This document shows, piece after piece, positions 16,609 through 25,003 of a DNA stretch of 64,000 nucleotides. The position numbers were made by a program, and so were the translations under genes. The notes under the pieces were generated by a model. It was not told where the DNA came from and searched no databases. It was given only the letters and a program-made list of their open reading frames with translations. The first letter of the stretch is position 1; each line of letters opens with the position of its first letter. This DNA is from Neptunicella plasticusilytica (GTDB taxonomy: Bacteria > Pseudomonadota > Gammaproteobacteria > Enterobacterales > Alteromonadaceae), in contig NZ_CP150481.1 in NCBI RefSeq assembly GCF_047922965.1, forward strand, positions 744,001-808,000. The letters are read 5' to 3'.

Positions 16609-18291
16609 ATGTCAGCTAGCAAAGCTTCACAACATCCAATCCGGACATCCGCAGAAACCCATCAGGTGTTTAACCAGCCAGCTCCGCTGGAGCAATACAA
16701 TGCCTATAACGGCGATGCGGTATTACGCTACTGGGTTAACCAGTTTGGTGGAAGCTGGGGTGATGCGGCACTGAGCGAATTCGGCCAGGGTATTGGCCAT
16801 CATTTGCAATTAGCCGGGTTTTTGGCCAATAAACATTTGCCTGAGTTTCAGTCCCATGATCGCTTTGGCAATCGTATCGATCAGGTGGATTATCATCCGG
16901 CTTACCATCAGTTGATGGAACACGCTATTGAACAGGGGCATTGCAGTTTACCCTGGACAGACAAACGCAAAGGAGCGCATGTGGTGCGAGGGGCGCTGGC
17001 CTTTTTACACAATCATGCCGATCCCGGTTCGGGATGTCCGTTAACCATGACGTTTGCCAGTGTTCCGGCTATTTCTGTGCAGCCCGATGTTGCCGAGCGC
17101 TGGTTACCAAAAGTTGTTGCCCGGCATTATGACGGCGCGAATAAACCCTGGTTTGAAAAAAAAGGCCTGACGATAGGAATGGCCATGACCGAAAAACAGG
17201 GTGGTTCTGATGTGCGTGTCAATAGCACAGTGGCGGAACCGGTTGAACAGGCGGGAGCAGGCAAGCTATACAGCCTGGTCGGCCATAAATGGTTTTGCTC
17301 GGCACCCATGTGTGACGGATTTCTGGTTCTGGCGCAGGCGAATAGCAAACTATCCTGTTTTCTGGTGCCGCGCTGGCGCGAGGATGGCAGTAAAAACCCG
17401 ATGCATATCCAACGCTTAAAAAATAAGTTGGGCAATAAATCCAACGCCAGTTCGGAGATTGAATTTCGGGGTGCGCATGGCTGGTTGCTAGGCGAAGAAG
17501 GACGCGGAATTAATACTATTATCCAGATGGTGGCACTGACACGCTACGATTGCATGCTGGGCTCCAGTGCACTGATGGCGCAAGCAGCCAAAGAAGCTAT
17601 CTGGCATACTTCGGGGCGCAATGTATTTGGTAAAAACTTGCATCAGCAGCCTTTAATGATCAATGTGCTGGCCGATTTGGCCCTGGAAGCCGAAGCTGCG
17701 CTGGCGATCAGTTTGCGTATTGCTTATGCACTCGATCATAGTGACGATCCGCATCAGGCAGCGTTGATTAGAAGTGCCACCGCAATCGGTAAGTACTGGA
17801 TCTGTAAACGGGCGGTCCAGCACACTTATGAAGCAATGGAATGTTTGGGTGGAGTGGGTTATGTGGAGGAAAATATAGTCTGTCGCCTGTACCGTGAAGC
17901 CCCGGTTAATGCCATTTGGGAAGGTTCGGGTAATGTGCAATGTCTGGATTTGTTACGGGTACTGAATAAAGAGCCCGATACCTTAAAGGCTTTGATTAAT
18001 GAGCTGGAGCAAGCGCGCGGTAAATTGCCGTTGTTTGATCGTAAACTGGATAGCCTGCTGGCCGAACTGGCTGAGCAACAGGATATTGAGATACGTGCAC
18101 GTCAACTGATGGAGCAACTGGCGTTGTTGTGGCAGGCGGCGACGTTGCAAGTTTACGGAGAACAGTGGATTGCAGAGGCGTTTGTTAGCGCCAGATTGTC
18201 CGACAAGCAATACCACCAGTATGGCACGCTGGATAAATCCATCGACGCCAGCGCTATAGTTGAGCGCGTAATGAAGGGGCTGGCGGGATAA
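16609..18291 (+). CDS. AidB-like acyl-CoA dehydrogenase family flavoprotein
   Basis: A 560-residue soluble FAD protein of the acyl-CoA dehydrogenase superfamily, closest in layout to E. coli AidB (541 residues). The opening VFNQPAPLEQYNAYNGDAVLR matches the AidB N-terminus. Further signatures are MAMTEKQGGSDVR (flavin region, about 191-203), the GHKWFCSAP segment, and the catalytic-base motif IWEGSGNVQ with Glu438. AidB is induced in E. coli by alkylating damage and binds DNA weakly; its physiological substrate is unsettled. The ribosome site AAGGTG lies six bases upstream. It stands alone between a TonB receptor terminator and a convergent unknown gene. No Ada-box-like element is evident. 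Confidence 0.88.
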   Translation: MSASKASQHPIRTSAETHQVFNQPAPLEQYNAYNGDAVLRYWVNQFGGSWGDAALSEFGQGIGHHLQLAGFLANKHLPEFQSHDRFGNRIDQVDYHPAYHQLMEHAIEQGHCSLPWTDKRKGAHVVRGALAFLHNHADPGSGCPLTMTFASVPAISVQPDVAERWLPKVVARHYDGANKPWFEKKGLTIGMAMTEKQGGSDVRVNSTVAEPVEQAGAGKLYSLVGHKWFCSAPMCDGFLVLAQANSKLSCFLVPRWREDGSKNPMHIQRLKNKLGNKSNASSEIEFRGAHGWLLGEEGRGINTIIQMVALTRYDCMLGSSALMAQAAKEAIWHTSGRNVFGKNLHQQPLMINVLADLALEAEAALAISLRIAYALDHSDDPHQAALIRSATAIGKYWICKRAVQHTYEAMECLGGVGYVEENIVCRLYREAPVNAIWEGSGNVQCLDLLRVLNKEPDTLKALINELEQARGKLPLFDRKLDSLLAELAEQQDIEIRARQLMEQLALLWQAATLQVYGEQWIAEAFVSARLSDKQYHQYGTLDKSIDASAIVERVMKGLAG

Positions 18292-18366
18292 CCTTTATTT
18301 AACCCCAGCTCCGGATAAGCCACGCTTCTCGATAACGCTCTTTTTGCACCTAGCGGCGTCGGGCTT

Positions 18367-19242
18367 TCAGTTATTTTTGCCTGAACTAGCGTCAAGATGG
18401 CTATGGCGCTGCCAGAAACGCTCAATGGCTTTTTTGGCCACGATGCCCAACACGTCCTGATTGAGTCCCTGGCTATTACCCAAAAACGTCTGTGCCAGTT
18501 CCCTGTCGGCCATTGCGGTGGCAACGAGATCGACGGCATCATCCAGTGTTTTTCCTCCTTCACTGTATTTGATGTGGTGATCAGCATCCAGGATGTGATC
18601 ATCGGTGTCCGCGTACCATTTGGTGAAAACCAGCTTTGCCAGCTCACGATAGCGGGATTGATGGCCGCCAAAAACCACAAAAAATATATCTGACGGCGGT
18701 TTTTTGTATCGTTGGTTAATGATTTGCAACTGTTCCACCAGCCGGGCGACTTCATCCTCGGCGCTTTGCATAAGCAATCGGGCATAAATGGGTTCCAGTT
18801 TTTTGGTGTAGGTCATCAGTTCGGTATGCATAATGGCGCCGGATTGTTCGATATTCAGCAGAAACTGTCTGGTTGTATCGACAACGTCGGTAAAGATGGG
18901 CTCGCTATTGTCATCTGCAATCTCTGTCAGCCAGTTGCGGATTAACGGGATGGCGTCTTCGACAGGTTGCTGCAACAGCGTGTAATAGGCCGCAAGCGTC
19001 GTGTGGGTGACGGCCTTGAGTTTTTGATAGCGGGTATCGTTGATTATATATTCGCTGACTTCATTGGCGCATAAACTGATGAGGCGGCTGTCCATCCTGA
19101 CAATCAGCAAAATATCGCCGTTGGTAATCTTTTGCTTGAATTGCTGTTTGTTGGTGGCGTAGCCCTGATGAAAAATTTTATTGATCTCGCCCAGCGGCGA
19201 TGTCGAGGGTTCAGCCTGGGTATCCTCTATTTTTACATTCAT
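18367..19242 (-). CDS. hypothetical protein, 291 residues
   Basis: No family recognised. The product is soluble, acidic to neutral and probably all helical. It has no signal peptide or membrane segment. The best-defined part is residues 185-255, with SDIFFVVFGGHQSRYRELAK and a YADTDDHILDADHHIKYSEGG stretch rich in His and Asp that could bind a metal. The ribosome site AAGG lies about eight bases before the ATG. The full-length structured repeat begins only 16 bases upstream of the start codon, so either the promoter lies inside that element or the element forms the 5' untranslated region. It is convergent with the AidB-like gene. Confidence 0.7.
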   Translation of the reverse strand: MNVKIEDTQAEPSTSPLGEINKIFHQGYATNKQQFKQKITNGDILLIVRMDSRLISLCANEVSEYIINDTRYQKLKAVTHTTLAAYYTLLQQPVEDAIPLIRNWLTEIADDNSEPIFTDVVDTTRQFLLNIEQSGAIMHTELMTYTKKLEPIYARLLMQSAEDEVARLVEQLQIINQRYKKPPSDIFFVVFGGHQSRYRELAKLVFTKWYADTDDHILDADHHIKYSEGGKTLDDAVDLVATAMADRELAQTFLGNSQGLNQDVLGIVAKKAIERFWQRHSHLDASSGKNN

Positions 19243-19258
19243 ATTTGAACCTTGTGAC

Positions 19259-19526
19259 TAGAGCCTGTTGATCTTTGCGGTATAAATTTTGTTCTAACTA
19301 AACGCTTTTTAATCGCGGCGCTTATTTGCAGGCCTAATGGATTAAGTCAAAAATAAGCAACAAAGAGTATAAAGCGTTTAGGACGAACCCTTTGGGCAAC
19401 GTTTGTGCGGCATTTCTGCGGCTTCAGCACTCATTCATGTAGAGCAACTACACCACAATCGTGCTTCATTGTATAAATGCCGCACGATTCGTTGCAAAAG
19501 TATACCGCAAAGATCAACAGGCTCTA
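19259..19526. repeat. 268-bp structured inverted-repeat element, copy A
   Basis: The ends are perfect inverted repeats of 26-27 bp (GAGCCTGTTGATCTTTGCGG and its complement). Inside are further perfectly paired arms: CTAAACGCTTT/AAAGCGTTTAG (19298-19308 with 19371-19381), GCTTATTT/AAATAAGC (19320-19327 with 19351-19358), GCAACG/CGTTGC (19396-19401 with 19490-19495), GTGCGGCATTT/AAATGCCGCAC (19405-19415 with 19475-19485) and TGTAG/CTACA. The whole forms a closed stem with two branched arms. It contains no gene. Copy B at 58985 has the same length and fold. Both ends start and finish with TA, which could be a TA target duplication. Confidence 0.9.
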
Positions 19527-19819
19527 GGGTTTTATGCCCAGTATAGTTGCAATCCCCACATCCTTGTTTTTGTGCCTACTCAGTAAAAATTGCCGAATAG
19601 TGTTGGCAAATCTACAAAATTTCGCAAAGGGTACTGATTTAAAGACTGGAATATTGACATTCAGGCGGCGATTAACAGGGGGTGCGGATAGCTCTGGTGG
19701 CTGGCATAGGCTTTGCACCACACTAATGTGAGTTAGACATAAATAAGCGACTAATGGCCTAACTGAATCTAGCGGCTCGACGGTAAATACCCCGGGCCTC
19801 GCACCTTAGGAGGAAAATG

Positions 19820-20365
19820 ATGAATAGCCTGAATTTACAAGGTAAAACACTAGCCATTTTAGCCACCGACGGATTTGAGCAAAGCGAATTATTTGAACCG
19901 ATGAAACAACTGGCTGAAATGGGCGCACAAGTCGACATTGTTTCACTTCAATCCGGCGAAATCAGGGGGTGGAACGAAACTGACTGGGGAGAACCGGTAA
20001 AAGTCGACAAAGTGCTTGATGAAGCACAACCGTCGGACTATGACGCACTGGTACTGCCTGGCGGATTATTCAATCCGGACAAGTTGCGCAATACTCCCGC
20101 AGCGGTCAATTTTATTAAACAATTTTATTCAGAAACTGGCGAGGCGCCTATTGCAGCGATTTGTCATGGCCCCTGGTTACTGGTTGAATCGAAGCTGGTC
20201 AATAATGTCACAATGACATCCTATCCCAGCATTAAAACAGACCTGAGCAATGCTGGCGCAAGATGGATCGATGAAGAGGTGGTCACAGACGGGCGGATCA
20301 TCACCAGTAGAAAACCGGATGATCTACCGGTGTTTATCAATACCATCGCCCGTTATCTGCATTAG
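19820..20365 (+). CDS. PfpI/YhbO-type deglycase (DJ-1/PfpI family)
   Basis: A 181-residue cytosolic DJ-1/PfpI-fold protein. The nucleophile elbow reads AAICHGPWLL with Cys115-His116, and Glu20 (DGFEQSEL) completes the usual site. Length and motifs match YhbO/PfpI, which act in general stress resistance and have been described as glyoxal-type protein deglycases or as proteases. Two ATGs lie in tandem; AGGAGG favours the second by spacing (six bases). It stands alone. The 290 bases between the repeat element and this gene show no supported gene; short frames exist on both strands but resemble nothing known to me. Confidence 0.9.
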   Translation: MNSLNLQGKTLAILATDGFEQSELFEPMKQLAEMGAQVDIVSLQSGEIRGWNETDWGEPVKVDKVLDEAQPSDYDALVLPGGLFNPDKLRNTPAAVNFIKQFYSETGEAPIAAICHGPWLLVESKLVNNVTMTSYPSIKTDLSNAGARWIDEEVVTDGRIITSRKPDDLPVFINTIARYLH

Positions 20366-20462
20366 GATCTGGTGAGTTAACAATGTTTTTGCGGGCGTAA
20401 CTGGTAATGCCGCAATGCGGGACTAATTATCCCGAGCTGGGGTTAATCATCCCGAACACAAG

Positions 20463-21911
20463 TTAATTGTTGTTGCCAAAGGCCCGGGCAGGCTCGATTA
20501 ACAGGTTTTTGGCGGCATTACCTATATATTCCAGTGCCCGCTCTGTTGCAGAGTTCCAGTTACAGGCGTAGGAAAGCCGGATGAAATTAGTGTATTTTCC
20601 ACTGGCCGAAAACGCTACGCCAGGCGCGATGCTGATGCCGTTTTTGATCACGTCTGCCAGTAATTGCATGGTATCGATTTGAACCGGCAATTCAGCCCAA
20701 ACCATAAAGCCGCCATCAGGTTTGACGATCCTGGTGTTGTCAGGGAAGTACCTTTCAACCGCATGCAGCATCTTTTCCAGACAGTCTTTATACTCAGAGC
20801 GAATGCGGCGTAAATGTCTATCGTAGTGGCCATTGGACAGCACGTCGGCGATCACCAGTTGCGGAAAGGCTGAAGTGGATAAGTTAGTCACAAACTTATG
20901 GTAGGCGAGCTGCTTGGTATAGAGCGGATTGGTGACCCAGCCAATCCTTAAATCAGGCGAAATCGTTTTAGAAAAACCACCGCAATAAAAAATATCGCTG
21001 CCGTTGGACAAACCCAAGCAGGAGGACGGCCGGCGCTCACTAAAGGTAAGATCACCATAATTGTCATCTTCAATCAGGGGAACCTGGTGAGATTGCAGCA
21101 ATGAGATCAACTCCATTTTCTGGATATCTGGCATCAATGTACCGGACGGATTACTAAAATTGGGAATACATAAACAGGCTTTGACCTTCCATTTTTGCAG
21201 TGCATGTTTTAATGATTTCAGACACATACCGGTTTTGGGGTAGGTCGGAATTTCGATCACTTTTAAACCCAGCGAGTAAATGATTTGCAATAGCCCGTAA
21301 AATGTCGGTGATTCAACTGCAATCACATCGCCGGGAGAGGTCACCAGACGTAAGGACAACATCACAGCTTCTTGTGTGCCGTTAGTGATCAGTATGTCAT
21401 CCGGTGACACAAAGGTACCGTGATCGGCCATTCGTCTGGAGATAATGGTGCGCAACTGTTCACTGCCGAGCGTTTTTTCATACTTGATGGCGCTTTGCCC
21501 ATAGGTTTTGGCTACGCGTTTTATCGCTCTTTGAATATCGTGAAATGGAAAGTACTGGGAGGCGGGAATGGCTTCTCCAAATTTCACAATCCCGTCAACT
21601 GATGCGCGCCCGGCCAGTTCTAACGCCACCTCCTGAGTTTTGACCAGGGTTGGAGCTGAAATGCCTTTAAAGGACAATTTGTCGGTCGCAGGAAGCTGCT
21701 TTTTGTTTTTAACCACATACCCTGAACGAGGTTTGGCTTCAACATAGCCCATTTGTTCAAGCGTTTGATAAGCCGTAATGACGGTTGAAATACTGGTATC
21801 AGAAACATTACTCAACTTGCGAATGCCAGGCAGTTTTTGGCCAGGCGCATAAGTGCCCTGTTCAATCTGTTTAACTAGCTGACCAACAAGTTTTTGATAT
21901 TTATATTTCAT
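20463..21911 (-). CDS. MocR-type regulator (GntR wing-helix fused to aminotransferase)
   Basis: PLP-binding transcription regulator, 482 residues. Residues 1-70 form a GntR helix-turn-helix (YAPGQKLPGIRKLSNVSDTSISTVITAYQTLEQMGYV), and the rest is a class I aminotransferase fold with the PLP lysine at 315 (GGFSKTISPDLRIGW). It is related to the YdcR/PdxR group. Its own upstream region has two direct repeats of TACAGAT exactly 24 bp apart, and the same word recurs upstream of the EamA exporter gene. So it probably controls itself and that exporter. MocR proteins often govern amino acid, GABA, taurine or vitamin B6 metabolism; the ligand here is not evident. Confidence 0.92.
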   Translation of the reverse strand: MKYKYQKLVGQLVKQIEQGTYAPGQKLPGIRKLSNVSDTSISTVITAYQTLEQMGYVEAKPRSGYVVKNKKQLPATDKLSFKGISAPTLVKTQEVALELAGRASVDGIVKFGEAIPASQYFPFHDIQRAIKRVAKTYGQSAIKYEKTLGSEQLRTIISRRMADHGTFVSPDDILITNGTQEAVMLSLRLVTSPGDVIAVESPTFYGLLQIIYSLGLKVIEIPTYPKTGMCLKSLKHALQKWKVKACLCIPNFSNPSGTLMPDIQKMELISLLQSHQVPLIEDDNYGDLTFSERRPSSCLGLSNGSDIFYCGGFSKTISPDLRIGWVTNPLYTKQLAYHKFVTNLSTSAFPQLVIADVLSNGHYDRHLRRIRSEYKDCLEKMLHAVERYFPDNTRIVKPDGGFMVWAELPVQIDTMQLLADVIKNGISIAPGVAFSASGKYTNFIRLSYACNWNSATERALEYIGNAAKNLLIEPARAFGNNN

Positions 21912-21973
21912 CTGATGATTTCAATACTGAATTGATGGCTAAGTTAGCCTACCGAAAAAAGCGTCAGCATTTA

Positions 21974-22010
21974 GTGTACAGATGTGTTGCAGTTATAGGG
22001 TACAGATTTA
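21974..22010 (-). promoter_or_regulatory. probable MocR operators, two direct repeats
   Basis: GTGTACAGATGTG (21974) and GGGTACAGATTTA (21998) share the core GTACAGAT in the same orientation, 24 bp apart. MocR proteins commonly bind direct repeats about two helical turns apart. The sites lie 60-100 bases upstream of the regulator's start. Confidence 0.55.
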
Positions 22011-22153
22011 ATTAAAGTTTTTATAATTGTGATAAAAACCGGTTTGATAAAGCCAAACAATCCTGGCTGTATCTATCACAAACTTGGTGTCTGTATATTC
22101 AGTCTTTGCGTTGTTTTTTTAATCATACAAGCTCCATTAATAAGGAGAATAAA

Positions 22154-22498
22154 ATGATTATTTTAATCACGGCGTTATTGACGTTTGCAGAGATAAACCC
22201 GGCCCCAGGCGCGGAAGCTGGAATTGATCAAACAGAATTACAGTTACAAAAACGCTATACCCAACCCGGGTATCCGTTCGGCAATTTGGCCATAAAGGCC
22301 GATCAGGTGACCTTAAGGATTACCGATAGCCAGGGCGGTCGAATCCATTGCGGTGTTGATGTCACCTTCGGTTCTCACTCCTGGTCATCCGACATTATTG
22401 AGGCCCAACAGGATGACTTTAATCGCGACCCGTTGAGAGCGTGCTTGCCACGCGATACCGCCAAGAAATTTCTCAAAGCACTGTATCAGGTTCATTAA
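22154..22498 (+). CDS. small secreted protein of unknown function
   Basis: A 114-residue product with a short hydrophobic N-terminus (MIILITALLTFAEI) that looks like a signal peptide. The mature part is about 90 residues. It has two Cys (in IHCGVDVTF and RACLPRD), which could form a disulfide in the periplasm. The ATG with AAGGAG seven bases upstream is chosen over an upstream in-frame ATG without a ribosome site. No family recognised. It is divergent from the MocR gene and may share its operator region. A 10-bp hairpin follows at the convergent junction with the EamA gene. Confidence 0.6.
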   Translation: MIILITALLTFAEINPAPGAEAGIDQTELQLQKRYTQPGYPFGNLAIKADQVTLRITDSQGGRIHCGVDVTFGSHSWSSDIIEAQQDDFNRDPLRACLPRDTAKKFLKALYQVH

Positions 22499-22562
22499 GG
22501 GTTAAGGCTTTTTGACATTTTGCCCCTTGTTCGATCTATCAAGGGAATCTTTGTCTCTACCA

Positions 22563-22597
22563 TCGCCTCCTACTGTAAACCAGACTCTAGGAGGCGA
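22563..22597. terminator. hairpin between convergent genes
   Basis: TCGCCTCCTA and TAGGAGGCGA form a perfect 10-bp stem with a 15-base loop, between the small secreted protein gene and the end of the EamA gene. No T-run on either side, so the role as bidirectional terminator is tentative. Confidence 0.45.
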
Positions 22598-22610
22598 CTG
22601 GCATACCTCA

Positions 22611-23510
22611 TCACGACTTTCTGAATGGAGAAGTCACATTTTGTCTTAGCGACTGCAGCATAAGAGTAATCTGCGGCGCGACCACTCCGACAGAGATTAA
22701 CAGGCAGGCAAGTATCTTGACGCTGTCGATGATTTCAGCGTGGAATATATGACTTCCCAATAAGCTAAATACCGGCACCAGCAACACCAGCGGCGAAACA
22801 ATGCTTAACGGGTACTTAACCACCAGATAATTCCATACCCAGTAGCCGAACAGGGTAGTGGGGTAGGCCTGAAAAAGCACCGAAAACCAGGCGTTGGTAT
22901 TCATCTGTTGCGGTAAAGCCGTGATTGGCTCGATACCACTGGTGAGTAGAGTCAATACAACCAGCGGGACGGGGATCCAAAGCATGCCCCACACGCTAAA
23001 TGAAAATACTGTTTTGGGCTTGGCTTTTTTGACAATCAGGCCGGTAATGGCCCAGAAAAATGCCCCGGATAGGGCCAGTATCACCCCTGCAAAAGACACC
23101 ATTCCATCCTGAGCAAAAGTTAAAATGCCCAGGCCGAGCGTGGCGAGTGCGACACCAATCCAGGTTGACTGGGCAATCTTCTCCTTTAAGGCCAGCCATC
23201 CGACCAGAATGCTGAAGATAAAGCTTGTTTCCAGCACCAGACTCGCGACCCCGGCGGATAGTCCCAACTCAATTGACCAGGTCACCAGTCCCCACACCCC
23301 GGTGCCAAATGACAGTCCATACAGAAACAAGTAACGGCTTGGTACTGCCGGTTTGCGGATAAAAAATATCATCGGAAACACCGCAAAGAAAAAACGCATC
23401 GCCACCAATAACAAAGGATGCACCTCTGATACACCGAGTTTGATCACTGAAAAGTTAAATCCCCACAGCGCCATCAGCACAAAGCCTATGCTGGAGTCCC
23501 TGAAATTCAT
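22611..23510 (-). CDS. EamA/DMT-family exporter
   Basis: Inner-membrane transporter of the drug/metabolite superfamily, 299 residues with ten hydrophobic segments in two EamA repeats (about 1-140 and 145-290). The opening FVLMALWGFNFSVIKLGVSEVHPLLLVAMRF is the standard first EamA helix pair; the overall layout resembles the amino-acid-exporting YdeD/EamA (O-acetylserine/cysteine) group. A MocR-like site (GGGGTACAGATGTG) lies about 90 bases upstream of the start and matches the sites before the nearby MocR gene, pointing to a regulator/exporter pair. Confidence 0.88.
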   Translation of the reverse strand: MNFRDSSIGFVLMALWGFNFSVIKLGVSEVHPLLLVAMRFFFAVFPMIFFIRKPAVPSRYLFLYGLSFGTGVWGLVTWSIELGLSAGVASLVLETSFIFSILVGWLALKEKIAQSTWIGVALATLGLGILTFAQDGMVSFAGVILALSGAFFWAITGLIVKKAKPKTVFSFSVWGMLWIPVPLVVLTLLTSGIEPITALPQQMNTNAWFSVLFQAYPTTLFGYWVWNYLVVKYPLSIVSPLVLLVPVFSLLGSHIFHAEIIDSVKILACLLISVGVVAPQITLMLQSLRQNVTSPFRKS

Positions 23511-23597
23511 GTTGTTGCACCTCTGATTGCTGATATCCAGAAGCTGACGTTAGCAATAGCGGTGAGCATAAATAATATACACAAACCGCCAATATTA

Positions 23598-23612
23598 GGG
23601 GTACAGATGTGA
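23598..23612 (-). promoter_or_regulatory. probable MocR site upstream of EamA gene
   Basis: GGGTACAGATGTG shares 11-12 bases with the two repeats upstream of the MocR gene at 21974 and 21998. Only one clear copy is seen here. A second half-site would be expected 24 bp away but only TACACAA is present. Confidence 0.5.
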
Positions 23613-23689
23613 ACCTGAAACGCACCGAAAGCTGACTTAGATGACAAAATACCGGTTGATCAGCTTGTGGTATCCAGAGTCGAGGGCAT

Positions 23690-24937
23690 TCAGGTGCCTG
23701 GGGCAGAACTTTTTATAACCTGTTGAGTATCATCACGCTTAAACAAATATCGGGGTTGGCGTTTGCCATTTAATAACGCACCGATAACAGTAGAGCGCAC
23801 AAACAGATCATAAAGCAGGATGGATAAAGCCAGAGTGATGCCACAGATGCCTATCCATTTAACTGTCCAGTGAAGGGGTAACTCGGCGACAGCAACTTGT
23901 AACCAGATCACTATCGGCAGGTGGATTAGATAAAGCCAATAGGATGAGTCTGCAATGAAGCGAATAAAATTGCTGGAACGGGTAAAAACACGCTTGCACA
24001 GGCCTAGGCTAAGCGCAATGAGCGCCCACATCATAATGGCGTAATTGAGCAAAAAAGCGGCCTTAATCAGATGATATTGAGGGTGACTAAATTGCCCCTC
24101 GAATTTGGACAATACAACGCTGGCAATACTGGCCATGATACATAAGGCGAATTTGAACCAGCTCAGGCGCGCAAAGTGTTGTAACAGCTCTGATTGGCGC
24201 TGAAGTAGCCAGCCAAATAGAAAAAAACCTGCGTATATCAATACTACAGGTATAGCCGGAATTAGCGACTTGTCCGGTGTATCCATGCCCCAATGGTCCA
24301 TAAACCATAGACAACCTGCGGTGGGAATGGCAACCGCCAATATCGCCAGACGGGATTGGCACAGCCATGCAATGATACTGTCAGACAATGGCGCCAAGAC
24401 AGGTTGTAGCGGTTGGTAACTTACGACCACACGACGGATCACAATAACACTGACCGAAATCACTAACAGATAATATAAAAACCATAAGTGGGTACCCACC
24501 AATAAGTCTTTCGGGATATCGGTTAATACGCGTAAACCTTGTGAGAGTGCTGAGCCAATGTCTGCCTCACCCCGCATACTTTCGGCGCCCATTATCCAGC
24601 CAGATACCAGCATTGGACGGAGTAAAAACCAGCCTAATATAAAGGGAATTCCAATTCGGACTAACCGTGAAGCGAGAAAAGCGGGTAAACCTTGTTGGTG
24701 GAACTTCATATGGGCAAAGAAACCGGCAATCAAAAAGAACAGTTCCATTCGGAATGAGTGACTGATGATGACAAAATCCGGGATTAACTCACTGGTGGAG
24801 ATATCCATCACCGCCCAGCCGATATACATCGGCATAAAGGATAAGCTGGCGTGGAAAAAAATGCCTAATATTAAGGCTATGCCTCGAACCGCATCAAGAT
24901 AGTCGAGCCTGCTATTACTTGGTAAGGAATTACTCAT
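23690..24937 (-). CDS. acyltransferase 3 (OpgC/glucan-modifying type) membrane protein
   Basis: Integral membrane acyltransferase, 415 residues with about ten membrane segments. The family motif RLDYLDAVRGIALILGIFFHASL lies at residues 9-31, with the conserved His near residue 26 (FFHAS). FRMELFFLIAGFFAHM follows, as in OpgC/MdoC-like proteins that succinylate or acylate periplasmic glucans or other surface sugars. The acceptor is unknown. It lies downstream of the CIA30-like gene on the same strand, separated by a hairpin terminator, so it may be co-expressed only in part. Confidence 0.87.
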   Translation of the reverse strand: MSNSLPSNSRLDYLDAVRGIALILGIFFHASLSFMPMYIGWAVMDISTSELIPDFVIISHSFRMELFFLIAGFFAHMKFHQQGLPAFLASRLVRIGIPFILGWFLLRPMLVSGWIMGAESMRGEADIGSALSQGLRVLTDIPKDLLVGTHLWFLYYLLVISVSVIVIRRVVVSYQPLQPVLAPLSDSIIAWLCQSRLAILAVAIPTAGCLWFMDHWGMDTPDKSLIPAIPVVLIYAGFFLFGWLLQRQSELLQHFARLSWFKFALCIMASIASVVLSKFEGQFSHPQYHLIKAAFLLNYAIMMWALIALSLGLCKRVFTRSSNFIRFIADSSYWLYLIHLPIVIWLQVAVAELPLHWTVKWIGICGITLALSILLYDLFVRSTVIGALLNGKRQPRYLFKRDDTQQVIKSSAPGT

Positions 24938-24961
24938 GGCGCTATTTCACTTTATTGATTT

Positions 24962-24991
24962 TTCAAACAAAGGGCTTTGCGAACAAAGCCC
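24962..24991 (-). terminator. terminator after CIA30-like gene
   Basis: On the minus strand GGGCTTTG-TTCG-CAAAGCCC forms an 8-bp stem with a stable TTCG tetraloop, followed by TTTGTTTGAAA. It lies in the 66-base gap before the acyltransferase gene. Confidence 0.75.
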
Positions 24992-25003
24992 GCATACAAA
25001 GGC

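Noticed and set aside
18900..19260. Possible toxin-antitoxin or phage origin for the orphan gene beside the repeat
   Set aside because: No partner gene, no toxin motif and ordinary base composition; nothing supports it.
19524..19731. Short open frames on both strands next to copy A of the structured repeat; the minus-strand one ends exactly in the element's terminus
   Set aside because: It could be a gene fragment cut by insertion, but the 65-residue product matches no family I know and both strands are open equally, so it is not called.
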